Source of the DNA: Kutzneria sp. CA-103260
GTDB lineage: Bacteria > Actinomycetota > Actinomycetes > Mycobacteriales > Pseudonocardiaceae
Direction of reading: 5' to 3'
Assembly (NCBI RefSeq): GCF_018263855.1
Contig: NZ_CP073318.1
Coordinates: 496,001 to 560,000 of the forward strand
DNA length: 64,000 nt
Within the stretch, counting starts at the first letter, position 1; the number at the start of each line of letters is the position of its first letter. Under the pieces are notes generated by a model that searched no databases, was not told where the DNA came from, and worked only from the letters and a program-made list of their open reading frames with translations. Positions 1 to 9,153 of this stretch are shown here, piece after piece. A program made the translations under genes and the position numbers.

Positions 1-332
1 AGCTTGCGGGCCTCCGCCGCGGTCGGCGCGAACGGCTTGTCCACGACCACCGGGAAGCCGGCGTCCAGGGCCGCGGTGGCCAGCGGCACGTGGGTTCGGT
101 TGGGGGTGGCGACGACCACCAGGTCCAGCTCCTCGCTCCAGAGCTGGTCGGCGTGGTCGAGGACGAGGGTGCCGGGGTGGTCCGCGGCGACCTGGGCCTG
201 GCGTTCGGGGTTGGCCGTCACGACGGCGGACAGCCGCAGGCCGGGGGTGGCCGCGATCAGCGGCGCGTGGAACACGGCGCCCGCGATGCCGTAGCCGAGC
301 AGCCCCACCCGCAGATCGGTGCTTGCGTGCAT
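1..332 (-). CDS. Gfo/Idh/MocA family NAD(P)-dependent oxidoreductase, C-terminus cut by window edge
   Basis: Only the first 110 residues are inside the window. They form the start of a Rossmann fold: the glycine pattern GLLGYGIAG lies at residues 10-18, ATPNRTH at 75-81, and the family's DKP lysine motif at 98-100. These are the hallmarks of sugar or inositol dehydrogenases and related oxidoreductases. The ATG at 332 is divergent from the ROK regulator at 362, with a 29-bp shared promoter region, so that regulator probably controls this gene in response to a sugar. The substrate cannot be told from the fragment. Confidence 0.85.
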   Translation of the reverse strand, partial: MHASTDLRVGLLGYGIAGAVFHAPLIAATPGLRLSAVVTANPERQAQVAADHPGTLVLDHADQLWSEELDLVVVATPNRTHVPLATAALDAGFPVVVDKPFAPTAAEARK

Positions 333-361
333 GGCCCGAGTTAATCAACACTGTTGCGTAA

Positions 362-1498
362 ATGCAAAGCAAACCCGGAACGAATCACAGACCAGGGGCG
401 AACCTGGGCGCGTTGCGCGACCACAACGCGGCGCTGGTGCTCGACCTGATCCGGCGCCGTGACGGCGTCAGCCGCGTCGACCTGGCGTCGGCCACCGGCC
501 TGACCGCGCAGGCGGTGTCCAAGATCGTGGGCCGGCTGATCGAGGGCGGGCTGGTCGCCGAGTCGGGCCAGGCCGCCCCGACCGTCGGTCGGCCGACCAC
601 GCTGCTGCGACTGGTGCCGTCGGCCCGGCACGCCGTCGGCGTCCACCTCGACCGGGACGAGCTGCGGCTGGTGCTGGTCGACCTGGCCGGCCAGGTCGTC
701 GCCGCCGAGCACCGGCCCGGACTGGTCGGCTCGATCGGCGAGCTGGCCGCGCCGATCCGCGCGCTGGCGTCCACAGTGGACCCGAGCACGCTGGCCGGCG
801 TCGGTGTCGGCTGCCCGGGCCCGGTCGACCACCGCACCGGCGTGCTGCACCACGCGAATCGCTTGCCCGGCTGGGAAAACGCCGCGCTCGGTCCGATGTT
901 GACGGCCGAACTGGACCTGCCGGTGATCGTCGACAAGGACACGAACGCGGCGGTGCTGGCCGAGCTGTGGACCACGGACGTGCCGCGGGAAACGGCGATG
1001 ATCTACGTCGGCACCGGCATCGGCGCGGGCCTGGTGCTGGACGGCAAGGTCTACCGCGGCGGCCGGACCAACGCCGGCGAGTTCGGGCACATGATCAAGG
1101 AGCTGGACGGCCCGCTGTGCGCGTGCGGCCGGCGTGGCTGCCTGGAGGCGCTGTGCGGGCCGGCGGCGGTGGTGGCCCGGGCACTGGCGGAGCCGGCCCC
1201 GGAAGCCCTGGTGCTGACCCGGTTCGCGCGGCTCGACCACGCCGAGACCGCCTGGGCCGGCGACATTCTCGGCGTGGCCGTGATGGACCTGGTGAACCTG
1301 CTCGACCTGGACCGCGTAGTACTGGCCGGACGGGCGGCGCCGCCCTACCTGGACGGCGTGCGCCGAGCCCTGCGCGAAACGGAGGTCGAGGTGACGCTCA
1401 GCGGCTGGGGGCCGCAGCTGGTCGCGGTCGGGGCGGCGACGTCACCGCTGGCCGCGTCGCTGACGGCCAGCGACGCGCTCGCGGCTCGACGGGGCTGA
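362..1498 (+). CDS. ROK family transcriptional regulator (NagC/XylR type)
   Basis: 378 aa. A winged helix-turn-helix at about residues 25-62 (SRVDLASATGLTAQAVSKIV) precedes a sugar-kinase-like ROK domain. The domain shows DTNAA near 193, the glycine-rich GTGIGAG segment, a metal-ligand His in GEFGHM near 243 and the zinc cluster CxCGxxGCxE at 253-261. The intact zinc site fits a functional sugar-sensing repressor. It is divergent from the Gfo/Idh/MocA gene, which is the obvious target. Its last 100 bases overlap antisense with the 3' end of the following minus-strand gene. Confidence 0.92.
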   Translation: MQSKPGTNHRPGANLGALRDHNAALVLDLIRRRDGVSRVDLASATGLTAQAVSKIVGRLIEGGLVAESGQAAPTVGRPTTLLRLVPSARHAVGVHLDRDELRLVLVDLAGQVVAAEHRPGLVGSIGELAAPIRALASTVDPSTLAGVGVGCPGPVDHRTGVLHHANRLPGWENAALGPMLTAELDLPVIVDKDTNAAVLAELWTTDVPRETAMIYVGTGIGAGLVLDGKVYRGGRTNAGEFGHMIKELDGPLCACGRRGCLEALCGPAAVVARALAEPAPEALVLTRFARLDHAETAWAGDILGVAVMDLVNLLDLDRVVLAGRAAPPYLDGVRRALRETEVEVTLSGWGPQLVAVGAATSPLAASLTASDALAARRG

Positions 1499-2309
1499 CC
1501 CTGGTGACCGGAGTGGACAGCTGCCACCGGTGCGGCAGCCACAGCGGGTGGCTGACCAGCTGGTCGAGCTGGAAACCGCACTGCCACTGGGTGAACTGCG
1601 GCCGGTCCAGCGTCTTGTCCCACTGGGTCGCCTGGGCCAGCAGCAGGTTCACCACGGCCAGCGCGGTGTTGCTGTCGCCGGCGGCCACAATGGACCCGTC
1701 GGTCTGGATCCAGGCGGTGCCGTGCGCCGGCTCGTGCTTGGCCAGCCGGCCCATCGCCGGATCGAAGTCCGGGTCGTCCAACTCGGCCCGGGTGATCCGG
1801 GCGTCGCGGGCGGCGAGGAAGAACCAGAGGTCCTGGTAGTTGTCCTCGTTCAGGTCCAGATGACCGCCGGGCACCCGGTAGGTGGCCGGGCCGCGCAGCA
1901 CGCGGTGCGGGTCGTGGAACAGGGCGTCCGGGCGGAGCAGGCCGGTGGCGGGCGGGAAGTCGCCCCACAGCACCGGGCGGGCGTGCGGGCCGGCGGCGCG
2001 CTTGGTGACGGCGAGCACCGGGTGCATGCCGCCGTGGGCCACCGGGGCGTAGATGACGCCACCCGGGGCCAGCTGATCGAGCCAGTGCGGCGAGATGCCG
2101 GCCACCCCCGCGGTGACCACGATGCGGTCGTACGGGGCGCCCGTGGGGTCGCCGAAGTAGGCCGCGTCGCCGGAGACGGTCGGGACCTCGTCCGGATCGA
2201 GTAGACGATCACCGACCGCGACCTGCAATACGCGCTGACCAGCACGGATATCCACCGCGGCGAGAAACTCGTCGGTGTCCGGGCAAGCAGTGTTCTGCTG
2301 TTTGATCAT
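1398..2309 (-). CDS. Degenerate PCMT-like (protein-L-isoaspartate methyltransferase-related) protein
   Basis: About 303 aa from the ATG at 2309; an in-frame start at 2435 is also open but adds unrelated residues. The segment APYDRIVVTAG followed by LAPGGVIYAPV matches the core of the PCMT/methyltransferase fold. The N-terminal part is unusually short: after GQRVLQVAVGD, where motif I (the SAM-binding glycine loop) begins, the protein runs directly into the post-IV region. About 30-40 residues of the normal SAM site appear to be missing. The C-terminal half is unassigned. The Arg/Pro-rich tail is encoded antisense to the ROK gene's 3' end. Such proteins may be peptide-modifying or catalytically dead; no precursor peptide was seen nearby. 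Confidence 0.6.
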   Translation of the reverse strand: MIKQQNTACPDTDEFLAAVDIRAGQRVLQVAVGDRLLDPDEVPTVSGDAAYFGDPTGAPYDRIVVTAGVAGISPHWLDQLAPGGVIYAPVAHGGMHPVLAVTKRAAGPHARPVLWGDFPPATGLLRPDALFHDPHRVLRGPATYRVPGGHLDLNEDNYQDLWFFLAARDARITRAELDDPDFDPAMGRLAKHEPAHGTAWIQTDGSIVAAGDSNTALAVVNLLLAQATQWDKTLDRPQFTQWQCGFQLDQLVSHPLWLPHRWQLSTPVTRVSPVEPRARRWPSATRPAVTSPPRPRPAAAPSR

Positions 2310-2462
2310 GTGAGGCGTACCCCCGAGTGGGTTTCCACTCAAACAGTGTGCCAGACGGGCCAATACCCGCGAACCGGCTGACAGCAGCCGCGGGCCGTCC
2401 CACATCCTACGCCCTACCTGGGGATGTTTCTCCACAGAGGGTAGTCAAGGTCATAGTCTCGA

Positions 2463-3089
2463 TCATTTGATCGAGATGAGTTTGCTGAGCACGGTGTGGA
2501 ACGCCTCGTTGGCCTGCAGGGCGCTGGTTCCGCCGTGCAGGATGCGCGTCAGCGTGCCGGCGCGCAGCGCCAGCAGAAACGTCGCCAGTTGTTTGGGCGG
2601 CACCGAGGCCAGTGCCGAGTCCGACGGTAGGACTTTCGCCAGAAGTTCACCGAACGCCGTGGACGCCTCGTCGTCGTGTTGGTCCAAACGGGTGACGAGG
2701 GTCGAGTTGTGGATCGCGTGGATGCGGAACTCGAGGATCACCGTGCTCAGCGCGCTGTCCTGCTCGTTGAGCTCCAGCAGCTCCCGGGCCAGGGTGTCCG
2801 GCGTCACGTCGCTGGCCGCCAGCACCGCCAGCCGCTCCCGGCGCTGGGTCGCGTACTGGTCGAACACCTCCACCACCAGCTCGTCCTTGCTGCTGTAGTT
2901 GGAGTAGAACGCCCCTCGGGTGTAGCCGGCCCGGGCGCAGATCTCGTCGATCGAGGACGCGTGGTAGCCACGCTCCGCGAGGACCTCGACCGCCGCACGG
3001 AGTAGTCGAGCCTTCGTGTGCACCCGTTTGCGTGGTGCCGTATCCGGTGCGTGGCTGACGTCACTGTCAGAAAGGCCCATGGCTGACAC
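2463..3089 (-). CDS. TetR family transcriptional regulator
   Basis: 208 aa from GTG 3089; an ATG at 3080 is an equally plausible start and neither has a clear Shine-Dalgarno sequence. The N-terminal helix-turn-helix (residues about 25-70, with YTRGAFYSNYSSKDEL) is classical TetR. The C-terminal ligand domain is unassigned. It is divergent from the type II NADH dehydrogenase gene with about 70 bp between the starts, so autoregulation and control of respiratory NADH oxidation are likely. The ligand is unknown. Confidence 0.92.
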   Translation of the reverse strand: MSAMGLSDSDVSHAPDTAPRKRVHTKARLLRAAVEVLAERGYHASSIDEICARAGYTRGAFYSNYSSKDELVVEVFDQYATQRRERLAVLAASDVTPDTLARELLELNEQDSALSTVILEFRIHAIHNSTLVTRLDQHDDEASTAFGELLAKVLPSDSALASVPPKQLATFLLALRAGTLTRILHGGTSALQANEAFHTVLSKLISIK

Positions 3090-3159
3090 GATACAGCTCT
3101 ACACTCAGTACGTCGGTGCATTCAGTGCATTGGTGTATCCAACCCGGAGGGGATTGGCC
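3090..3159. promoter_or_regulatory. Divergent promoter region of TetR gene and ndh, with direct repeats
   Basis: The short spacer holds two direct GTGCATT copies at 3116-3122 and 3125-3131 (9-bp period) and outer TACAC...GTGTA half-sites. These are candidate operator elements for the TetR protein. No perfect palindrome is present, so the assignment is tentative. The dehydrogenase ribosome-binding site (GGAGGGG) lies at the right edge. Confidence 0.35.
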
Positions 3160-4515
3160 GTGGCCAGCAGCAAGCAGCCCGCTCGAATCGTCGTTCTCGG
3201 TGGAGGCTACGTCGGCCTCTACACCGCGCTGCGCTTGCAGAAGAAGCTGCGTTCCAACGAGGCGTCCGTGACGGTGATCGACCCGCAGCCGCACATGACG
3301 TACCAGCCGTTCCTGCCGGAGGCGGCCGCCGGCTCCATCGAGCCCCGCCACGTCACCGTGCCGCTGCGCCGCACCCTGGACCGCTGCCACGTGCGCACCG
3401 CCCGGGTCACCGCGGTCGACCCCGACCGCAAGGTCGTCACCGTCAAGACCGAGAGCGGCGCGGTCGACGAGGTCGAGTACGACACCCTGGTCGTGGCTCT
3501 CGGCGCCGTCACCCGGCTGCTGCCGATCCCGGGCCTGGCCGAGCACGGCATCGGCCTGAAGACCATCGGCGAGGCCGTCTACCTGCGCAACCACGTGCTC
3601 TCGCGGCTCGACCTGGCCGCCAGCACCAGCGACGCCGCCACCCGCCGCAAGCTGCTCACCTTCACCGTCATCGGCGGCGGCTTCGCCGGCGTGGAGGCCC
3701 TGGGCGAGCTGGAGGACATGGCCCGCTCGGCGCTGAAGTACTACTCCACCATCGAGCCCAACGACATGCGCTGGGTGCTGGTCGAGGCCGCGCCGCGCAT
3801 CCTGCCCGAGGTCCGCGAGAGCCTGGGCGAGTACACCGTGGACAAGCTGCGCCAGCGCGGCATCGAGGTGTACCTCAAGACCTTCGCGCAGAACGTGACC
3901 AACGGCCATGTGCAGCTGTCCGACGGCACCGAGTACGACAGCGACACGATCATCTGGACCGCCGGCGTCACCGCCAACCCGGTCCTGGCCGAGGCCGGCC
4001 TGCCGCTCGACCAGCGCAAGCGCGTGGTGGCCAACGCCGCCATGCAGGTGCAGGGCCACGAGGGCGTGATCTGGGCGGCCGGCGACTGCGCCGCCGTGCC
4101 GGACCTGTCCAAGCGCGACGCCGACCCCGAGGCCACCTGCCCGCCGAACGCGCAGCACGCCGTGCGCCAGGCCAAGGTGCTGGCCGACAACATCCTGGCC
4201 TCGCTGCGGGACAAGAAGGTCGTCGACTACTTCCACAAGAACGTCGGCGCGGTGGCCAGCCTCGGCCTGCACAAGGGTGTGGCCGACGTCTACAACACCA
4301 AGGGCAAGGGCTGGACCGCCTGGGCCGCGCACCGCGCGTACCACGTGGCCAAGATGCCCACCTTCAACCGCAAGGTGCGCATCCTGTTCGGCTGGATCGG
4401 CAGCGGCCTGCTCGGCCGCGAGGTCGTCTCCATGGTGCACGTGGCCGAGCCCCGCGCCCTGGACGCCGGCCAGATCTCCAACATGGTCAGCCGCCAGGAC
4501 TTCGCCAAGAAGTAA
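3160..4515 (+). CDS. ndh: Type II NADH dehydrogenase (NADH:quinone oxidoreductase, FAD-dependent)
   Basis: 451 aa. Start chosen at GTG 3160 because GGAGGGG lies about 7 bp upstream and the FAD motif begins 10 residues later (VVLGGGYVGLYTA). A second dinucleotide fold, VIGGGFAGVEA, binds NADH, and AAGDCA near residue 309 is the conserved second FAD contact. The C-terminus (GLLGREVVSMV) resembles the amphipathic membrane-docking end of NDH-2. The enzyme passes electrons from NADH to menaquinone without pumping protons. A TetR gene is divergent upstream and a strong palindrome follows the stop codon. Confidence 0.93.
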   Translation: MASSKQPARIVVLGGGYVGLYTALRLQKKLRSNEASVTVIDPQPHMTYQPFLPEAAAGSIEPRHVTVPLRRTLDRCHVRTARVTAVDPDRKVVTVKTESGAVDEVEYDTLVVALGAVTRLLPIPGLAEHGIGLKTIGEAVYLRNHVLSRLDLAASTSDAATRRKLLTFTVIGGGFAGVEALGELEDMARSALKYYSTIEPNDMRWVLVEAAPRILPEVRESLGEYTVDKLRQRGIEVYLKTFAQNVTNGHVQLSDGTEYDSDTIIWTAGVTANPVLAEAGLPLDQRKRVVANAAMQVQGHEGVIWAAGDCAAVPDLSKRDADPEATCPPNAQHAVRQAKVLADNILASLRDKKVVDYFHKNVGAVASLGLHKGVADVYNTKGKGWTAWAAHRAYHVAKMPTFNRKVRILFGWIGSGLLGREVVSMVHVAEPRALDAGQISNMVSRQDFAKK

Positions 4516-4527
4516 CGCAGTTCTTCT

Positions 4528-4580
4528 GTCATGAAGGGCCCTTTCCTGACGTTCAACGTCAGGAAAGGGCCCTTCATGAC
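4528..4580. repeat. Gene-end palindrome, family copy 1 (perfect 26+1+26)
   Basis: Perfect inverted repeat with arms 4528-4553 and 4555-4580 around a single base. The inner arm is TTTCCTGACGTT and the outer part GTCATGAAGGGCCC. It lies 12 bp after the ndh stop. Four related copies occur in the window (9945, 12061, 44368, 57115). No T-tract follows, so it is not a textbook intrinsic terminator, although the transcript would fold into a very stable hairpin. It can be read as coding in both directions, which gives spurious ORF extensions. Confidence 0.9.
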
Positions 4581-4754
4581 GTTGGGCGCACGCACACCGT
4601 GAGAGGCCGTTAACACTGTGTAGAACAGGAATATTCGGGCGTCCGATCGCGTCGATCGTGACATGATGGTGGCCTCAGACCTTTTTGCTGTGACCGCTGC
4701 CGGCGCCCGGTGCCGCCATCGACCGCGGGCGCTGCCGACGGGGGGACCCCACTG

Positions 4755-6179
4755 ATGACACAGACCATGCCGACCACGCACGCGGTGGACAGCCGCGCAC
4801 CGTCCAGATCGTGGCTGCTGATCGGCATCCTCGTGCTGTCGGCGTTCGTGATGATCCTCAACGAGACCATTCTCAGCGTCGCGCTGCGGGACCTCACGAT
4901 CGACCTGCGCATCACGACGACCACGGTGCAGTGGCTGACGAGCGGCTTCCTGCTGACCATGGCGGTGGTGATCCCGACCACCGGCTTCATGCTGGAAAGG
5001 CTGACGCCGCGCCAGGTGTTCCTGGCCTCGCTGACCGCGTTCAGCCTGGGCACGCTGCTGTGCGCGGTGGCCACGGGTTTCCCGATGCTGCTGGCCGGCC
5101 GGATCGTGCAGGCCTGCGGCACGGCGGTGATGCTGCCGCTGCTGATGACCACGGTGATGCGGCTGGTGCCGGCCGAGCGCCGCGGCGCGACGATGGGCAC
5201 GATCACGATCGTCATCGCGGTGGCCCCGGCCATCGGCCCGACGATCGGCGGCGCGGTGCTGGCCTCGCTGGGCTGGCGCTGGATGTTCGGCGTCGTGCTG
5301 CCGCTGTCGCTGGCGGCGCTGGTGATCGGCGCGATCCTGCTGCGCCTGGAGCACGAGACCCGGGCGGTGCCGCTGGACGTGCCGTCGGTGATCCTGTCCG
5401 CGCTGGGCTTCGGCGGCCTGCTGTTCGGGCTGTCCGGCAGCGGCGACCCGGCGAGCCAGCCGCTGCCGCCGTGGGTGTCGATCGTGATCGGCGCGGTGGC
5501 GCTGGTGCTGTTCGTGTGGCGTCAGCTGCTGTTGCAGCGCGAGGACCGGGCGCTGCTGGACCTGCGGCCGTTCGCGCACCGCAAGTTCACCGTCTCCGTG
5601 GTGCTGACCAGCGTGCTGTTCATGTGCCTGATCGGGGCGGCGTCGATCCTGCTGCCGCTGTACCTGCAGACGGTGCTGCACCAGAACACGTTCGTCACCG
5701 GCCTTGCGGTGCTGCCCGGCGGCCTGGTGCTGGGCCTGCTGGGCCGGCCGGTGGGCGCGCTGTTCGACAAGGTCGGCGCGCGGCCGCTGGTGATCCCGGG
5801 CGCGATCGCCATGGCGGTCGCGCTGTTGCTGTTCGCCACCCTGGGGCCGACCTCGCCGCTGGCCGAGGTGATCGGCATCCACGTGCTGCTGATGGCCGGA
5901 CTGGGCCTGATGATGACGCCGCTGTTCACCGACGGCCTGAACGACCTGCCGGAGCAGCTGTACTCGCACGGCAGCGCGATCATGTCCTCGTTGCAGCAGG
6001 TCATGGGCGCGCTGGGCACGACCCTGTTCGTCACGGTGGCGACGGTGGCCGCGGTCAACGCCGAGGCCGGGCCGGACGCGAACGGCCTGCGGGCGGCGTT
6101 CGTCGTCGCCGGCTGCCTGGGCGTGATCGGTGTGGTCGGCTCGCTGTTCGTGCGCAAGCGCGAAGCCGTCGAGGCGTGA
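4755..6179 (+). CDS. MFS drug exporter, DHA2 family (14 TM)
   Basis: 474 aa from ATG 4755, which follows a G-rich stretch at 4740-4745; an upstream in-frame ATG at 4710 gives no hydrophobic sequence. About 14 membrane segments are predicted by eye. The antiporter signature motif C (APAIGPTIGGAV) sits in TM5, and an early NETILSVAL segment is typical of DHA2 proteins such as LmrB or EmrB. The likely role is proton-driven export of lipophilic compounds. It has no adjacent local repressor. A hairpin terminator separates it from the convergent glycosidase gene. Confidence 0.9.
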   Translation: MTQTMPTTHAVDSRAPSRSWLLIGILVLSAFVMILNETILSVALRDLTIDLRITTTTVQWLTSGFLLTMAVVIPTTGFMLERLTPRQVFLASLTAFSLGTLLCAVATGFPMLLAGRIVQACGTAVMLPLLMTTVMRLVPAERRGATMGTITIVIAVAPAIGPTIGGAVLASLGWRWMFGVVLPLSLAALVIGAILLRLEHETRAVPLDVPSVILSALGFGGLLFGLSGSGDPASQPLPPWVSIVIGAVALVLFVWRQLLLQREDRALLDLRPFAHRKFTVSVVLTSVLFMCLIGAASILLPLYLQTVLHQNTFVTGLAVLPGGLVLGLLGRPVGALFDKVGARPLVIPGAIAMAVALLLFATLGPTSPLAEVIGIHVLLMAGLGLMMTPLFTDGLNDLPEQLYSHGSAIMSSLQQVMGALGTTLFVTVATVAAVNAEAGPDANGLRAAFVVAGCLGVIGVVGSLFVRKREAVEA

Positions 6180-6211
6180 GTGATGCGGGGCTCGGCTGAG
6201 CCCCGCATCAC
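6180..6211. terminator. Bidirectional hairpin terminator
   Basis: A 14-bp perfect stem, GTGATGCGGGGCTC, with a GGCT loop (6194-6197) lies exactly between the convergent stop codons of the MFS exporter and the glycosidase gene. No U-run is present, as is usual for high-GC actinomycete terminators. Confidence 0.75.
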
Positions 6212-6213
6212 GG

Positions 6214-9153
6214 TCACAGCTTGACGGTCTGACTGGCGTCGTTGGCGGTGATGGTCAACGACGCCGGGCCCGGGCGGCAGCGCTGATAGGCCCCGCTGCC
6301 CGGATCGAACGCCAGGACGTCACCCCAACGGCATGTGGTGTCCCCGATGTGCACGCCACGGCTGCCGCTCCACGTCACGCTCATCGGGTAGCGCAGCGGC
6401 AGTCCCTGGTCGCCAGTCGCCGTGATCTTGTCCTTGGTCACTGTGACGGAGATCCCGTCCAGCACCGGCCGGAACTGGACCTGCGAGGTCACGGTGGTCC
6501 AGCCGGTGGAGGCCGGTGGCACGTGGATCCACGGCACGCCCTCGTCGCGGTCCACCCGGACCGGGCCGTTCGCGTCGATCACTTCGGCGTTGTGCGGCAA
6601 CCATTCGTCCAACATTCGCCGTTCGTTCGGATCGGTCACGCCATGGGTGATCACCACCACCCGGCCGGTCAGTTGCCCCTTCAGGGCGGCGAGTTGCCCG
6701 TAGTCGGACGTCCGCAGCGCGCCGGTGGCCGAGTTCAGCAGCACATAGCGGACGCCGTCCCGCACGAACGTCTGGTGATCCGGCCCGAACACGCTCGTCC
6801 AGTCGGGCCCCCAGTCCGGGCCGGGGGAGTAGTAGACCGGGAACCGGCCCTGCACGGCGGCGTCGACCTCGGCCTTGGCCTGCCGGGGATCCTGTGTCCC
6901 GAGGCCGTCGACCACCAGGAACTTCGGGTGGGACGCGACGACTTCGGCCAGCGCCCGGTCGGTCACGCCGGACAGCACCGCCACCCCACCGTCCGAAGTG
7001 GACTGTTCCCGGACGATCGGGTCGATGACCGGCGGATCCGGCGGCACGGTGACCGGCAGCGCCGCCCCGGCGGTGAGGTCGTCGAAGTCCAGGTGCCCGC
7101 GGTACTGGGCCCTGGTCGCCTCGATCGCCTCCACGCCGCGCACGGTTATCGGGTACCTCACCGTGGTCGGCACGGTGAAACTCGTTCGCTGCCAACCCTT
7201 CCAGGTCACGTGGTCGCCGTACACCGAGCTGTTCTGCCCGTTGGCGTCGGTGATCAGCGCGGCCAGCCACTCGCCCTGGCCGTCGCCGTTGACCGAGACG
7301 TCCAGCTGTCGAACGGTCCCGGTGGTGGGGATCGGCGTCGGCGCGCTGGCCACGGCGGTCCGGGTGTCGATCGACTGCGTGAAGTCGAAGCTCAGCCCCA
7401 GGGCGTTGCCGGTCTGGCCGGGGGTTGACGACAGCGAGCCGGAACCGCGGGCGGAGCTGAACTTCCAGCCGGTCACGTCGTCGAAACCGGTCACCGGCTG
7501 GGTGATCAGGCCGATGCTCACGCCGAACGCCGTCACCCGGTCGCCGACGTGCACGGTGACCACGCCGGTGCCCTGGGCCGCCTTCGGTGTGATGGCCAGC
7601 GTGCCGTCCGGGTTGGGGGCGATGTCGACCAGCGAGCGGTCGTAGTCCAGCTGCACGTCCACGGGATCGATGGCCGCCGAGTCGCCGATCGTGTCGTAGC
7701 CGGTGACCTGCACAACACCGGTCTGGCCGGCCAGCAGCGACACGGTGTTCGGGGTGGCGGTGATCCGGGACAGCCTGGGCAGCACCTGGATCCTGCCGGT
7801 CTGGACGACGCCCTTCGCGGTCACGGCGACGGTTCGAGAACCGGGCTCGCCGCCGGTGACCAGGCCGTTGCGGTCGGCCCCGAGCCATCTTGGTGTGCCG
7901 AGCTCGGCCGGGCCGTACTCCTCGTCGTAGCCGGTCGCCTTGAGCTGCCGGTGCAAGCCCGTGAAGACCTTGTCGCCGGTCTCCAGGTCGATGCCGGTGA
8001 GCCGGCCGCTGCCGGCCGCGGCGAACAGGCCGATGCCGTTGCCCACTTGGCGTTCCACGCCGTCCGACGGCACGTTGCGCTGCCAGACGGTCGGCGTGCC
8101 GGGATCGCGGCTGACCAGGCTGCTGGAGCCGCCGCCGTCGATCACAACCGCGTTGTAGGCGCCGCGCTGCCGCATGATGACGGCCAGTTGCTGCTCGGTC
8201 ACGCCCCGGCTGGCGGTGGTCCGCCCGTCGATGACCACCAACTGCATCTTCTTGCCGTCCTGGGAGAAACCGACCGCCGTCTCCGGGTTGAGCGCCGTGT
8301 CGTCCAGGGTCTGCAACTGGCCGTCGCGCACCAGGACATCCCGGACGCCCAGCAGCGCCTGCCACGTGTCGGCCGGCTCGGTCCGCGGCTTGTACGTCAC
8401 CGACACCGGGTCGCCGATGCGAGTCGCGGCAAGCAGATCCGCGTCGGTTCCGGTGCCGGCGAGCACAAATCCGTTGTCCGGAATCGATCCGGCCCCGGAA
8501 CCGGTGGCGTGCGCGGTGACAATGCCGTTCACCACGGTCAGTTCGTGAACCTTGGTCACGTTGTAGAACGCCCGGGAGGCGGCGCCCCACGCGGGCGTGA
8601 ACACCACGAGACCGTTCGGTGGCGCCTGTTCCTGGTTCAGGCCGTCCAGCGGGAACGAACCGGCCGGCAGGGTGACCGAGCCGTCCAGGAAAGCGTTGAC
8701 GATCTTGCCCAGCTTGGCCGTGTCCACGCCGACCGACGGCCGCCACGGCTGCGGATCCGTCCACGGGCCCTTGATGATCTGTCCGTTCGACACCTCGATG
8801 CCGCGGGGCGCGCCGGTGTTGTTGATGTCGAAGAAGTCGCCGTTCACACCGGCGAAGGCGTGCTGGCGGGTGGCCATCGCGGTGACTGTCTGAACCTGGC
8901 CGACCACCGGCGGCGTCAGCAGGCCGACGGTCAGCCGTGGATCACTCAGATCCGCGGTCAGCACGTTGCCACGCAGCCAGCCGTTGGGGTCGACGCGGCT
9001 GAAAGTGGACAGGGTGGTGCCGGGGCCGATCGGCTTCGAGGCGCCGTCGACCTGGACGGGTGGGGGAGGTGTGTCCGCGGTGGCGGAGGGTGGAGTCGTC
9101 AGCGTGGCGACGACCAGTAGTGCGGTGAGTGCGGACAGCGGGGTCAGCCTCAT
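6214..9153 (-). CDS. Secreted phosphodiester glycosidase (NAGPA-like) with C-terminal phosphoesterase-like region
   Basis: 979 aa with a Sec signal peptide (residues 1-26, cleavage after ATA). The NAGPA/DUF2233 domain spans about residues 60-375. GVNGDFF is at 102-108 and VVIDGGGSSSLV at 336-347, which are the catalytic and ligand segments of exopolysaccharide-type phosphodiester glycosidases. Ig-like beta regions follow (about 400-560), then a carbohydrate-binding-like region. Residues 690-870 resemble a calcineurin-type phosphoesterase, but the usual DxH, GNHD and GHxH metal ligands are absent; only ITHG remains. The protein probably acts on cell-wall or capsular glycan outside the cell. 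Substrate unknown. Confidence 0.82.
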   Translation of the reverse strand: MRLTPLSALTALLVVATLTTPPSATADTPPPPVQVDGASKPIGPGTTLSTFSRVDPNGWLRGNVLTADLSDPRLTVGLLTPPVVGQVQTVTAMATRQHAFAGVNGDFFDINNTGAPRGIEVSNGQIIKGPWTDPQPWRPSVGVDTAKLGKIVNAFLDGSVTLPAGSFPLDGLNQEQAPPNGLVVFTPAWGAASRAFYNVTKVHELTVVNGIVTAHATGSGAGSIPDNGFVLAGTGTDADLLAATRIGDPVSVTYKPRTEPADTWQALLGVRDVLVRDGQLQTLDDTALNPETAVGFSQDGKKMQLVVIDGRTTASRGVTEQQLAVIMRQRGAYNAVVIDGGGSSSLVSRDPGTPTVWQRNVPSDGVERQVGNGIGLFAAAGSGRLTGIDLETGDKVFTGLHRQLKATGYDEEYGPAELGTPRWLGADRNGLVTGGEPGSRTVAVTAKGVVQTGRIQVLPRLSRITATPNTVSLLAGQTGVVQVTGYDTIGDSAAIDPVDVQLDYDRSLVDIAPNPDGTLAITPKAAQGTGVVTVHVGDRVTAFGVSIGLITQPVTGFDDVTGWKFSSARGSGSLSSTPGQTGNALGLSFDFTQSIDTRTAVASAPTPIPTTGTVRQLDVSVNGDGQGEWLAALITDANGQNSSVYGDHVTWKGWQRTSFTVPTTVRYPITVRGVEAIEATRAQYRGHLDFDDLTAGAALPVTVPPDPPVIDPIVREQSTSDGGVAVLSGVTDRALAEVVASHPKFLVVDGLGTQDPRQAKAEVDAAVQGRFPVYYSPGPDWGPDWTSVFGPDHQTFVRDGVRYVLLNSATGALRTSDYGQLAALKGQLTGRVVVITHGVTDPNERRMLDEWLPHNAEVIDANGPVRVDRDEGVPWIHVPPASTGWTTVTSQVQFRPVLDGISVTVTKDKITATGDQGLPLRYPMSVTWSGSRGVHIGDTTCRWGDVLAFDPGSGAYQRCRPGPASLTITANDASQTVKL

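Noticed and set aside
4290..5969. 559-codon minus-strand open frame through the MFS gene
   Set aside because: It runs through the gene-end palindrome and opposite the transporter; the sequence is Q/H/R-rich and uninterpretable.
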